Shown piece by piece: positions 7,087 through 14,276 of a stretch of 64,000 nucleotides of DNA; the first letter of the stretch is position 1, and the number at the start of each line of letters is the position of its first letter. The translations under genes were made by a program, and so were the position numbers. This DNA comes from Xaviernesmea oryzae (GTDB taxonomy: Bacteria > Pseudomonadota > Alphaproteobacteria > Rhizobiales > Rhizobiaceae), in contig NZ_FXAF01000006.1 of the NCBI RefSeq assembly GCF_900177415.1, positions 1,326,001 through 1,390,000 of the forward strand, in the 5' to 3' direction. Under the pieces are notes generated by a model. It saw only the letters and a program-made list of their open reading frames with translations. It was not told the DNA's origin and did no database searches.

Positions 7087-8118
7087 ATGAATATCTTTCT
7101 GAAACGGCCGTCGCTCGCGGGCCTCGGCGCCATCTCCTTGATCGCCTCCGGCCTGTTCCACGGTGCCCTGGCGGCGCAGACCGGCTATCCGCTCACGCTC
7201 GAAAATTGCGGCCGGCAGGTGACTTTCGAAAAGGCCCCGTCGCGCACCGTCTCCATCGGCCAGAGCAGCACCGAAATCCTCTACCTCCTGGGCCTGGCGG
7301 ACAAGGTCGTCGGCACCGCGCTCTGGGTCGGGCCGGTCCTCAAGGGGTATGAGGAGGTGAATTCGAAGATCGACCGGCTTGCCGACAACGAGCCGAGCTT
7401 CGAAAGCGTGCTCGCCAAGAAGCCGGATATCGTCGCCGTGCAGTTCCAGTGGCAGGTCGGCCCCGAGGGCGTCGTCGGCAAGCCCGAACAGTTCGAGGAA
7501 CTCGGCATCCCGGTCTACACGTCGCCCTCCGATTGCACTGGAAAGGAAAATTCCGCCGCCAGCGACGGCGTCCGCCACCAGGTCTTCACCATGGACCTCG
7601 TCTATCGGGAGATCCGCGATCTCGCGAAGATCTACGACGTGCAGGACAGGGGCGAGGAAGTCGTGGCCGATCTGAAGCACCGCGAAGCTGCCGCCCGGGC
7701 CAAGGTCGCGTCTGCGGAAGGCAGGCTTTCCGCCGTCTTCTGGTTCTCCAGTGCCGCAGGCGCCGATCCCTATGTCGCCGGCAGGAACGGCGCTCCGGGC
7801 TATATCATGTCGGCTCTCGGGATCGAGAACATCATCAAGACGGACGACGAATGGCCGACGGTCGGCTGGGAGACCATCGCCAAGGCCGATCCGACCATGA
7901 TCGTCGCGGGCGCCATGGACCGGCGCCGCTATCCGCTGGACAGCATCGAGGCCAAGCACAAGTTCCTTGAGACCGACCCGGTCGCGAGCCTGATGCCGGC
8001 CGCGAAGAACGGCCATGTCTTCGACATGGACGCGCAGGCGATGAACCCGACGATCCGCACGATCGAAGGCATCGAGACGCTGGCCGAAGCCATCGCAGCC
8101 GCCGGCCTCGCCAGATGA
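7087..8118 (+). CDS. BtuF-like ABC transporter substrate-binding protein (cobalamin/corrinoid)
   Basis: A 343-residue periplasmic binding protein of the helical-backbone class III group (BtuF/FhuD/FecB). Signal peptide is about residues 1-30 (cleavage near LAAQTG). Then the first lobe carries VSIGQSSTEILYLLGLADKVVGT, typical of these proteins, and the second lobe contains YIMSALGIENI and GWETIAKADP. The upstream cobalamin riboswitch argues for corrinoid rather than ferric siderophore uptake. It is longer than E. coli BtuF (about 266 residues). SD GGGGA precedes the ATG; the stop overlaps the permease start by 4 bp. Confidence 0.88.
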   Translation: MNIFLKRPSLAGLGAISLIASGLFHGALAAQTGYPLTLENCGRQVTFEKAPSRTVSIGQSSTEILYLLGLADKVVGTALWVGPVLKGYEEVNSKIDRLADNEPSFESVLAKKPDIVAVQFQWQVGPEGVVGKPEQFEELGIPVYTSPSDCTGKENSAASDGVRHQVFTMDLVYREIRDLAKIYDVQDRGEEVVADLKHREAAARAKVASAEGRLSAVFWFSSAAGADPYVAGRNGAPGYIMSALGIENIIKTDDEWPTVGWETIAKADPTMIVAGAMDRRRYPLDSIEAKHKFLETDPVASLMPAAKNGHVFDMDAQAMNPTIRTIEGIETLAEAIAAAGLAR

Positions 8119-9143
8119 GCCGGGCCTTGTCCTCGATCGGACGGACGGGGGCGGTTTCCCTCGCGCTCGTCGTCCTCGTCGCCGCGCTCTGGCTGGGCGC
8201 GGCGATCGGCGAGACCGCGATCCCGTTCGATGTCGTCGCCAAGACGGTCGCCAACCGGCTGTGGGATGCGGGCTATCCGCTGGAACCGATCGACGAGGGC
8301 ATCGTCTGGAGCTATCGGCTGAGCCGCGCGGTCGTGGCAGCCTGCTGCGGGGCCTCGCTTGCCCTCTCCGGCGTCGTGCTGCAGTCGCTGCTGCGCAATC
8401 CCCTGGCAGACCCGTATATCCTCGGCATTTCGGCGGGCGCCTCCACCGGCGCCGTCGGCGTGGCGATCCTGGGCCTGGGCGGAGGGTTCCTGACGCTGCC
8501 GATGGGAGCTTTTTTCGGGGCGCTGGTTGCCTTCGCACTGGTCAGCCTGCTCGCTCTCAAGGCTGGCAGGGGAACGGCGGCCATCATCCTTGCGGGGGTC
8601 GCGGGCTCGCAGCTCTTCAACGCGCTCACCTCCTTCATCGTCACCAAGGCGGCGACCGCGGATCAGGCGCGTGGCATCATGTTCTGGCTGCTCGGCAATC
8701 TTTCCGGCGTCCGCTGGCCGGATGCCTGGCTTGCCATACCCGCTGCCCTGTTGGGCCTCGTCGTCTGCCTCTGGCATGCCCGCTCGCTCGACGCCTTCAC
8801 CTTCGGCGCGGAGCAGGCCGCCTCGCTCGGCATTTCGGTTCGCCGCACCTATCTCGCGCTGGTCGGCATCTGCGCCATGATGACGGCGGTGATGGTGTCC
8901 ATCGTCGGCTCGATCGGCTTCGTCGGGCTGGTCATCCCGCATGCGGCGCGCATGCTGGTCGGCGTGCGGCACGGCGTTCTGCTGCCGGCGGCGGCGCTGA
9001 TCGGCGCCGTCTTCATGATCGTGGCCGATATCCTGTCGCGCATCCTGATACCCGGCCAGGTCCTGCCGATCGGCGTGATCACCGCGCTTGTCGGAGCCCC
9101 GGCCTTCGCCTTGATTCTCGGACAGAGGAGGGGCCGCGCATGA
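8115..9143 (+). CDS. FecCD/BtuC-family ABC permease
   Basis: A 342-residue permease of the FecCD family with about 10 hydrophobic segments. Family hallmarks include RLSRAVVAACCGASLALSGVVLQ near residues 69-92, NPLADPYILGISAGAS, and the coupling region SIGFVGLVIPHAARMLVG near 260-285. Its start overlaps the binding-protein stop (ATGA), and its stop overlaps the ATPase start. By context it would transport cobalamin or a precursor across the inner membrane as a dimer. Confidence 0.92.
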   Translation: MSRALSSIGRTGAVSLALVVLVAALWLGAAIGETAIPFDVVAKTVANRLWDAGYPLEPIDEGIVWSYRLSRAVVAACCGASLALSGVVLQSLLRNPLADPYILGISAGASTGAVGVAILGLGGGFLTLPMGAFFGALVAFALVSLLALKAGRGTAAIILAGVAGSQLFNALTSFIVTKAATADQARGIMFWLLGNLSGVRWPDAWLAIPAALLGLVVCLWHARSLDAFTFGAEQAASLGISVRRTYLALVGICAMMTAVMVSIVGSIGFVGLVIPHAARMLVGVRHGVLLPAAALIGAVFMIVADILSRILIPGQVLPIGVITALVGAPAFALILGQRRGRA

Positions 9144-9970
9144 CGCTTTCGGCCAGGAATGTTTCATGGACCGCCGGCGGCGCCGAAATCCTGCGCGATG
9201 TATCGCTCGACGTACGGACCGGCGAGTTTCTCGGCATCATCGGCCCGAACGGCTCGGGAAAGACCAGCCTGATGGCGCTGCTTGCCGGCATCCGCAAGCC
9301 GAAGTCGGGGGAGGTCCTGCTGGACGGCGTGCCGATCACCGCGCTCGGGCGGCGCGAGGTTTCCCGCCGGCTGGCGCTGGTGGAGCAGCAGGCGGAGACG
9401 GGCGAGCGGATCACCGCCCGGCAGGCGGTGGAGCTCGGGCGCACGCCCTATCTCGGCCCCCTGTCGCCCTGGTCGCCCGAGGACGATGCGATCGTCGAGG
9501 CCGCGCTTCGGAACGTCGACATGACCCACCTGTCCGGAAGGCTGTGGCACACACTTTCCGGCGGCGAGCGCCAGCGCCTGCATATCGGCCGTGCGCTCGC
9601 GCAGCAGCCGAAGATACTGCTCCTCGACGAGCCGACCAACCATCTCGACATCGGCCACCAGATCGGCCTGCTCGATCTGGTGCGCCGGCAGGATCTGACC
9701 GTGGCGGCGGCCCTGCACGACCTCAATCATGCGGCCATGTTCTGCGACCGCCTCGCGGTCATGCAGGGTGGCCGGCTGGTGGCGCTCGGTGCGCCGCGCG
9801 AGGTGCTGACGACTGAGCGCATCCGCGACGTCTTCGGCGTGGAAGCGGAGATCGATCACGAAAGCGACGGCGGCTGTTTCATCCGCTACCGGGCTGCCGG
9901 GCAGTCCCGTCCGGCGTCGCGGCGCGGGAACGGTGCGCGGCTTGAGACGGTCGCAGGTGGGGTATCGTGA
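9140..9970 (+). CDS. BtuD/FepC-like ABC transporter ATP-binding protein
   Basis: A 276-residue ABC ATPase starting at ATG 9140 inside a longer open frame; the start is fixed by the 4-bp ATGA overlap with the permease and by the family N-terminus. Walker A is GPNGSGKTS, the signature LSGGERQRLHIGRALAQ, Walker B ILLLDEPTNHLD, and the switch histidine lies in ALHDLNHA. The last 30 residues are a non-conserved tail. Its TGA overlaps the GTG of the following methyltransferase, implying translational coupling. Confidence 0.93.
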   Translation: MTLSARNVSWTAGGAEILRDVSLDVRTGEFLGIIGPNGSGKTSLMALLAGIRKPKSGEVLLDGVPITALGRREVSRRLALVEQQAETGERITARQAVELGRTPYLGPLSPWSPEDDAIVEAALRNVDMTHLSGRLWHTLSGGERQRLHIGRALAQQPKILLLDEPTNHLDIGHQIGLLDLVRRQDLTVAAALHDLNHAAMFCDRLAVMQGGRLVALGAPREVLTTERIRDVFGVEAEIDHESDGGCFIRYRAAGQSRPASRRGNGARLETVAGGVS

Positions 9971-10749
9971 ACATGGATGGACGCAACCACCACCTCAAGG
10001 AGGACATCCGCGAATACTGGTCGAAGCGGTCGGAAACCTTCGATCTCGCCTTCGGCCACCGCATTCCGCCCGGACCGGAACTGGAGGCCTGGGCGGCCGC
10101 GGTCCGGCGCGGCCTCGGCAGCGAACCGCTCAAGATCCTCGAACTGGCCTGCGGCACCGGCGAAGTGACGAACGTGCTGCTCTCCCTCGGGCACGAGGTG
10201 ACGGCGCTCGATTTCTCCGAAGCGATGCTGAACGTCGCCCGCCGCAAGCATGCGGGGCGCAAGCGCGTTCGTTTCATCCTTGCCGATGCGGAACGGACGA
10301 TGGAGCCGGACGAAAGCTATGACGCCGTCGTCTGCCGCCATCTCGTCTGGACGCTGACGGCGCCGGAACAGGCCCTTGCCGACTGGTACCGGGTCCTGAA
10401 GCCGGGCGGCAAGCTCCTGGTCTTCGACGGCGACTGGGCGAGGCCGACTCCGCTTGGAAAGCTCGCGTCTTACGCCATCCGCCTGATCGACCGGCTGAGC
10501 GGCGCCGATCCGCATTACGACGGCGCGATGAGCGACTGCCATCAGAGCATCATGCAGCGGCTTCCGTTCGGAGAAGGCCTTACCGTGGAAAAGCTCGTGC
10601 CGCTGATCGAAGCGACCGGCTTTGAGAATATCGGGATCGCCTCCCATGCGCCGATCGCTGCCGCCCAGCGGAAGACCGCCGATCTGCGGAACCGGCTGCG
10701 CACGCGGCTTTACCGGCGTTTCATTCTCTCCTGCCGGCGGCCGGGTTAG
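9967..10749 (+). CDS. Class I SAM-dependent methyltransferase coupled to the B12 transporter
   Basis: A 260-residue methyltransferase (methyltransferase 11/25 type). Motif I is ILELACGTGEVT (about residues 58-69), motif II ALDFSEAML, and the post-core region VLKPGGKLLVFDGDW. The start is either GTG 9967, overlapping the ATPase stop as GTGA, or ATG 9973. Under the riboswitch-led operon it should be expressed when cobalamin is scarce. The substrate is unknown; a corrinoid-related or unrelated small-molecule role is inference only. Similar methyltransferases sit beside iron or B12 ABC transporters in other Rhizobiales. Confidence 0.88.
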   Translation: MNMDGRNHHLKEDIREYWSKRSETFDLAFGHRIPPGPELEAWAAAVRRGLGSEPLKILELACGTGEVTNVLLSLGHEVTALDFSEAMLNVARRKHAGRKRVRFILADAERTMEPDESYDAVVCRHLVWTLTAPEQALADWYRVLKPGGKLLVFDGDWARPTPLGKLASYAIRLIDRLSGADPHYDGAMSDCHQSIMQRLPFGEGLTVEKLVPLIEATGFENIGIASHAPIAAAQRKTADLRNRLRTRLYRRFILSCRRPG

Positions 10750-10753
10750 CCGC

Positions 10754-11644
10754 TCACGCGTTGTCTGCGAATATCTTGACCAGCCAGTCGATGAAGACGC
10801 GCACCCGCGGCGAGAGCTGCCGGTTGCGGGGGTAGAGCAGGGAGACCGGCGTCCTGGTCGGCGGAAAGGCCGAAAGCACCTCGACCAGCGTGCCGGCCGC
10901 GAGATCGTTCGTTGCGTGATAGCGGGGGATCTGGATCAGGCCGAGCCCCAGCCGGGCGGTGGCGATATAGCTCTCCGCTGCGTTGACGGTCACGGTCGCG
11001 GGAATGGCGATGTTGCGGACCGTGCCGTTCACGGTGAATTCCAGCGGAAGCGCGACAGTGCTGCCGGTCGCGCGGAAGCCGACCATACGGTGGCCGTCGA
11101 GCTTCTCCGGATGCCCGGGCAGGCCGAATTTTTCGATATAGGTGGGCGAGGCGAGCGTCACCTCGTCCAGCATGGCGACGCGCCGGGCGATCAGGTCGCT
11201 GTCCTGCAGCGTGCCGACCCGCAGCACGCAGTCGATGCCTTCGCGCACGAGATCGACCAGCCGGTCGCCCTCGCTCATGTAGAATTCGATCTCCGGATAG
11301 GTTTCGAGGAAGGAGGGCAGGTTCGGCAGCACGAAATGCCTGGCGAGCGTGCCGTGCACATCCACCCGCAGCAGCCCCTTCGGCTTGACGCCCGCAAAGG
11401 CGCCCTCGGCATCTTCGATATCGGCGAGGATCGAGAGGCACCGCTGGTAATAGGCTTCGCCGTCGAGCGTCGGACTGACATGCCGCGTGGTCCTGAGCAG
11501 CAGGCGCACGCCGAGGCGGGCCTCCAGTTCCTTCACCGCATCGCTCACCGTCGAGCGTGGCAGACCCGTATCCTCGGCCGCCAGCGTAAAGCTGCGGCGG
11601 TCGACGACGCGGGTGAAGACATGCATGGCGTCAAATCGGTCCAT
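10754..11644 (-). CDS. LysR-family transcriptional regulator
   Basis: A 296-residue LysR-type regulator with the N-terminal winged helix (MDRFDAMHVFTRVVDRRSF, then LPRSTVSDAVKELEARLGVRLL) and an LysR substrate-binding domain from about residue 90. It belongs to the subgroup usually found divergent to an SDR or quinone oxidoreductase gene, and here it is divergent from two SDR genes with 122 bp between start codons. It probably controls those genes and itself; the inducer is unknown. Confidence 0.92.
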   Translation of the reverse strand: MDRFDAMHVFTRVVDRRSFTLAAEDTGLPRSTVSDAVKELEARLGVRLLLRTTRHVSPTLDGEAYYQRCLSILADIEDAEGAFAGVKPKGLLRVDVHGTLARHFVLPNLPSFLETYPEIEFYMSEGDRLVDLVREGIDCVLRVGTLQDSDLIARRVAMLDEVTLASPTYIEKFGLPGHPEKLDGHRMVGFRATGSTVALPLEFTVNGTVRNIAIPATVTVNAAESYIATARLGLGLIQIPRYHATNDLAAGTLVEVLSAFPPTRTPVSLLYPRNRQLSPRVRVFIDWLVKIFADNA

Positions 11645-11766
11645 GAGTTTTGTTCGCGATCTTCGGATAGTGATGGCGAACTATGCCTGATTATCCGCAG
11701 ATCGGAAAGCGCCATCCTCTCCTCATCGAAAACGCGCTGCGGCGCGGAGAACCGAAGGAGAAGAAA

Positions 11767-12507
11767 ATGTCTGCCAATCAGAACAAGGTCGCCATCGTCA
11801 CGGGCGCTTCCCGCGGCATCGGAGCTGCGATCGCCGAGCGTCTCGGCAAGGACGGCTTCACCGTCGTCGTCAACTATGCCGGCAATGCTGCAGCGGCCGA
11901 AGAGGTCGTCCGCAGGATCGAGCAGGCCGGCGGCAAGGCCGTCTCCGCCCAGGCCGACGTTGCCGATGCGGAAGCCGTCCGCCGCATGTTCGACAGCGCC
12001 GAGACCGCTTTCGGCGGCATCGATGTGCTCGTCAACAATGCCGGCATCATGATGCGGTCGCCGCTTGCCGGCGCCGACGATGCCAATTTCGACCGCCAGG
12101 TCGCCGTCAATCTCAAGGGTACTTTCAACACGCTGCGCGAAGCTGCGAAGCGTCTGCGCGACGGCGGCCGCGTCATCAATTTCTCGACCTCCGTCGTCGG
12201 CCTGAAGCTGGAAACCTACGGCGTCTATGCCGCCACCAAAGCCGCCGTCGAAACCATGACCGCGATCATGGCCAAGGAGATGCGCGGCCGCGACATCACC
12301 GTCAACGCGGTCGCTCCCGGCCCGACGGCGACCGACCTCTTCCTGAACGGCAAGTCGGACGAGTTGATCGAGCGCATGGCGAAGATGAACCCGCTGGAAC
12401 GCCTCGGTACGCCGGAAGACATCGCCGCCGCCGTCGCCTTCCTCGCCGGTCCGGACGGCGGCTGGATCAACGGCCAGACGCTGCGCGCCAACGGCGGCGT
12501 CATCTGA
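11767..12507 (+). CDS. SDR-family oxidoreductase
   Basis: A 246-residue classical short-chain dehydrogenase/reductase. Cofactor motif TGASRGIG is at residues 14-21, NNAG near 90, the catalytic Ser in NFSTSVV, the YAATK motif with Tyr and Lys, and the C-terminal GQTLRANGG. The ATG at 11767 is chosen for its AAGGAGAAG ribosome binding site; the frame is open further upstream. It resembles glucose/ribitol-type or 3-oxoacyl-ACP reductase-like SDRs that use NADPH. First gene of a two-SDR unit divergent from the LysR gene. Confidence 0.92.
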   Translation: MSANQNKVAIVTGASRGIGAAIAERLGKDGFTVVVNYAGNAAAAEEVVRRIEQAGGKAVSAQADVADAEAVRRMFDSAETAFGGIDVLVNNAGIMMRSPLAGADDANFDRQVAVNLKGTFNTLREAAKRLRDGGRVINFSTSVVGLKLETYGVYAATKAAVETMTAIMAKEMRGRDITVNAVAPGPTATDLFLNGKSDELIERMAKMNPLERLGTPEDIAAAVAFLAGPDGGWINGQTLRANGGVI

Positions 12508-12527
12508 GCAATCCTGTTCGAAGCAAG

Positions 12528-12555
12528 CCCGGGGGCGGCCATGGCCGCCCCCGGG
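12528..12555. terminator. 28-bp perfect palindrome between two SDR genes
   Basis: A perfect self-complementary 28-mer with arms CCCGGGGGCGGCCA and its complement and no loop. It lies 21 bp after the first SDR stop and 45 bp before the second SDR start. No T tract follows, so it may act as an intercistronic stabiliser, an attenuator or a protein-binding site rather than a simple terminator. Confidence 0.6.
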
Positions 12556-12600
12556 AACACCGACATCGCCCCAGAACCCGCACAGAAAAGGATCAAGATC

Positions 12601-13503
12601 ATGAGCAAGCAAGTCATCGTCATCACCGGCGCATCGAGCGGCTTCGGCGCGCTTGCCGCCCGCGCGCTGGCCAGGGCCGGCCATACCGTCTATGCCGGCA
12701 TCCGCGCCACCGAGACCCGCAACGCCAAGGCCGTCGCCGATGCCGCCGCCTTTGCAAAGGAGAACGGCGTCGATCTGCGCACCGTCGAACTGGATGTCGC
12801 GAACGGCGCCTCCGTCGAAGCTGGCATCGCCAAGGTGATCGCCGAGGAAGGACGCATCGACGTCATCGTCCACAATGCCGGCCACATGTCCTTCGGCCCG
12901 GCCGAAGCCTTCACGCCGGAACAGTTCGCGGAGCTCTACGATATCAACGTGCTCTCCACGCAGCGCGTCAACCGTGCGGCCCTGCCGCACATGCGCAAGG
13001 CGGGGCGGGGCCTCGTGGTGTGGGTTTCCTCCTCCAGCACCCGGGGCGGCACGCCGCCTTACCTGTCGCCCTATTTCGCCGCCAAGGCTGCGATGGATTC
13101 GCTCGCCGTCTCCTATGCGAGCGAGCTGACCCGCTGGGGCATCGAGACGTCGATCATCGTCCCGGGCGCCTTCACCAAGGGCACCAATCACTTCGCCCAT
13201 TCCGGCGCGCCGGCCGATATCGCACGCGCCGCGGAATATAACGACGGCCCCTACAAGGGCGTGCCGGAGCAGGCGCTGCAGGGGCTTGCCTCGCTGGAAC
13301 CGGCGGATGCGGATGCCGCCGAAGTCGCCGCCGCCATCGTCGATGTCGTCGGCAAGCCGTTCGGCAAGCGGCCCTTCCGGGTCCATATCGATCCGTCGGA
13401 GGATGGTGCGGAGATCGTCAACGGCGTCGCCGACCGCGTCCGGGCCGAACTGTTCCGCCGCATCGGCCTCGAAGACCTGTTGAAGCCGACGGTCATCGGC
13501 TGA
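12601..13503 (+). CDS. SDR-family oxidoreductase
   Basis: A 300-residue classical SDR, somewhat longer than the previous one. It has TGASSGFG at residues 9-16, HNAGH near 97, catalytic Ser in VSSSSTRG, the YFAAK motif, and a C-terminal extension of about 50 residues rich in predicted helix. The ATG at 12601 is preceded by AAAGGATCAAG. The missing second G of NNAG (HNAGH) and the extended C-terminus suggest a different substrate from the upstream SDR. Probably in the same transcription unit, regulated by the divergent LysR protein. Confidence 0.9.
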   Translation: MSKQVIVITGASSGFGALAARALARAGHTVYAGIRATETRNAKAVADAAAFAKENGVDLRTVELDVANGASVEAGIAKVIAEEGRIDVIVHNAGHMSFGPAEAFTPEQFAELYDINVLSTQRVNRAALPHMRKAGRGLVVWVSSSSTRGGTPPYLSPYFAAKAAMDSLAVSYASELTRWGIETSIIVPGAFTKGTNHFAHSGAPADIARAAEYNDGPYKGVPEQALQGLASLEPADADAAEVAAAIVDVVGKPFGKRPFRVHIDPSEDGAEIVNGVADRVRAELFRRIGLEDLLKPTVIG

Positions 13504-13513
13504 TCGTTTTCAT

Positions 13514-13540
13514 GGGCGGCCGGGACCAGCCAGGCCGCCC
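13514..13540. terminator. Hairpin between convergent genes
   Basis: GGGCGGCC and GGCCGCCC form a perfect 8-bp stem between the SDR gene end and the end of the convergent MarR gene. It has only short T runs around it but sits where a bidirectional terminator is expected. Confidence 0.5.
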
Positions 13541-13591
13541 ACTCGTTCAGTGCAGGCCGCCTGGAAGTCCGATCGGGACCGACCAGACGGC

Positions 13592-14074
13592 CTATTTGTC
13601 TTTGGCAGCCTGTGCCAAAGCCTCCCGCAGCGGCGCCCGGCTGAGTTCGTTGCCGGCGGCGATCGCCTTGCGCAGGAGCCGCATCAGCTCCTCCGTCTCC
13701 TCTGCCGTGAGCCCCCGCACCATGGTCTTCTGCGCCGCCTCCACCGCCGGCGTGATGCCGGCAAGGGTCTGCCGTCCCGCATCGGTGATCTGCAATTCGC
13801 GGGCGCGCCTGTCCCTGCTGCTCGGATTGCGCGCCACCAATCCCTTCTGCGCCAGCCGGTCCACCACGCCGGTGATGGTCGTCCGGTCGTAGGCGATCAG
13901 TCCGGCAAGCGTTATCTGGTCGATTCCCGGGTTGGTGCTGATCGCGGCGAGTGCGGCGTATTGCACTGGCGTCAGGTCGTATCCCGCCTCCTCGACCTCG
14001 GCATGGAAGACCGCCACGGCGATCTGCTGGAACCGGCGGGCCAGGTGCCCGGGCATGTCATTGTTGTCCTTCAC
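13592..14074 (-). CDS. MarR-family regulator, MobR-like
   Basis: A MarR-family repressor of about 160 residues with winged helix core (TLAGLIAYDRTTITGVVDRLAQKGLVAR, then the wing SSRDRRARELQIT). The open frame extends to 14134, but that upstream part overlaps paired promoter and operator sequences. The GTG at 14074 with GGAGAGATC upstream is therefore the more likely start. It is divergent from the 3-hydroxybenzoate 4-monooxygenase gene. In Comamonas testosteroni, mobA is controlled by the MarR-type repressor MobR, which responds to 3-hydroxybenzoate; the same arrangement here suggests the same role. Confidence 0.88.
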   Translation of the reverse strand: MKDNNDMPGHLARRFQQIAVAVFHAEVEEAGYDLTPVQYAALAAISTNPGIDQITLAGLIAYDRTTITGVVDRLAQKGLVARNPSSRDRRARELQITDAGRQTLAGITPAVEAAQKTMVRGLTAEETEELMRLLRKAIAAGNELSRAPLREALAQAAKDK

Positions 14075-14100
14075 CGATCTCTCCACCGTTGAGCGCACTC

Positions 14101-14134
14101 TTGACAGTATACTGATAATCAGCATACTGATCAA
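14101..14134. promoter_or_regulatory. Overlapping divergent promoters with MarR-type dyads (marR/mobA)
   Basis: Rightward: TTGACA (14101-14106), 16-bp spacer, CATACT (14123-14128). Leftward, read on the minus strand: TTGATC (14129-14134), 17-bp spacer, TATACT (14106-14111). The two promoters use almost the same 34 bp. CAGTATACTG (14105-14114) is a perfect palindrome and ATCAG-CATA-CTGAT (14118-14131) a second dyad. A dimer bound here would block both genes at once. Confidence 0.65.
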
Positions 14135-14276
14135 TTATCGCGACGGCTTGTCTACAGGCATCGCCGCATCGACTTAAATCACGGGGCGGTCCGGCCGTCG
14201 ATACGGTCGGCTTGAAGCCGGTATGTAACCGGCTTGAACCGGACACCCGTCGGAATCACGCGGAGGAGGCAGTCCC

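Noticed and set aside
11545..13386. 613-codon minus-strand frame opposite two SDR genes
   Set aside because: Shadow of the SDR coding frames; glycine- and aspartate-rich low-complexity translation.
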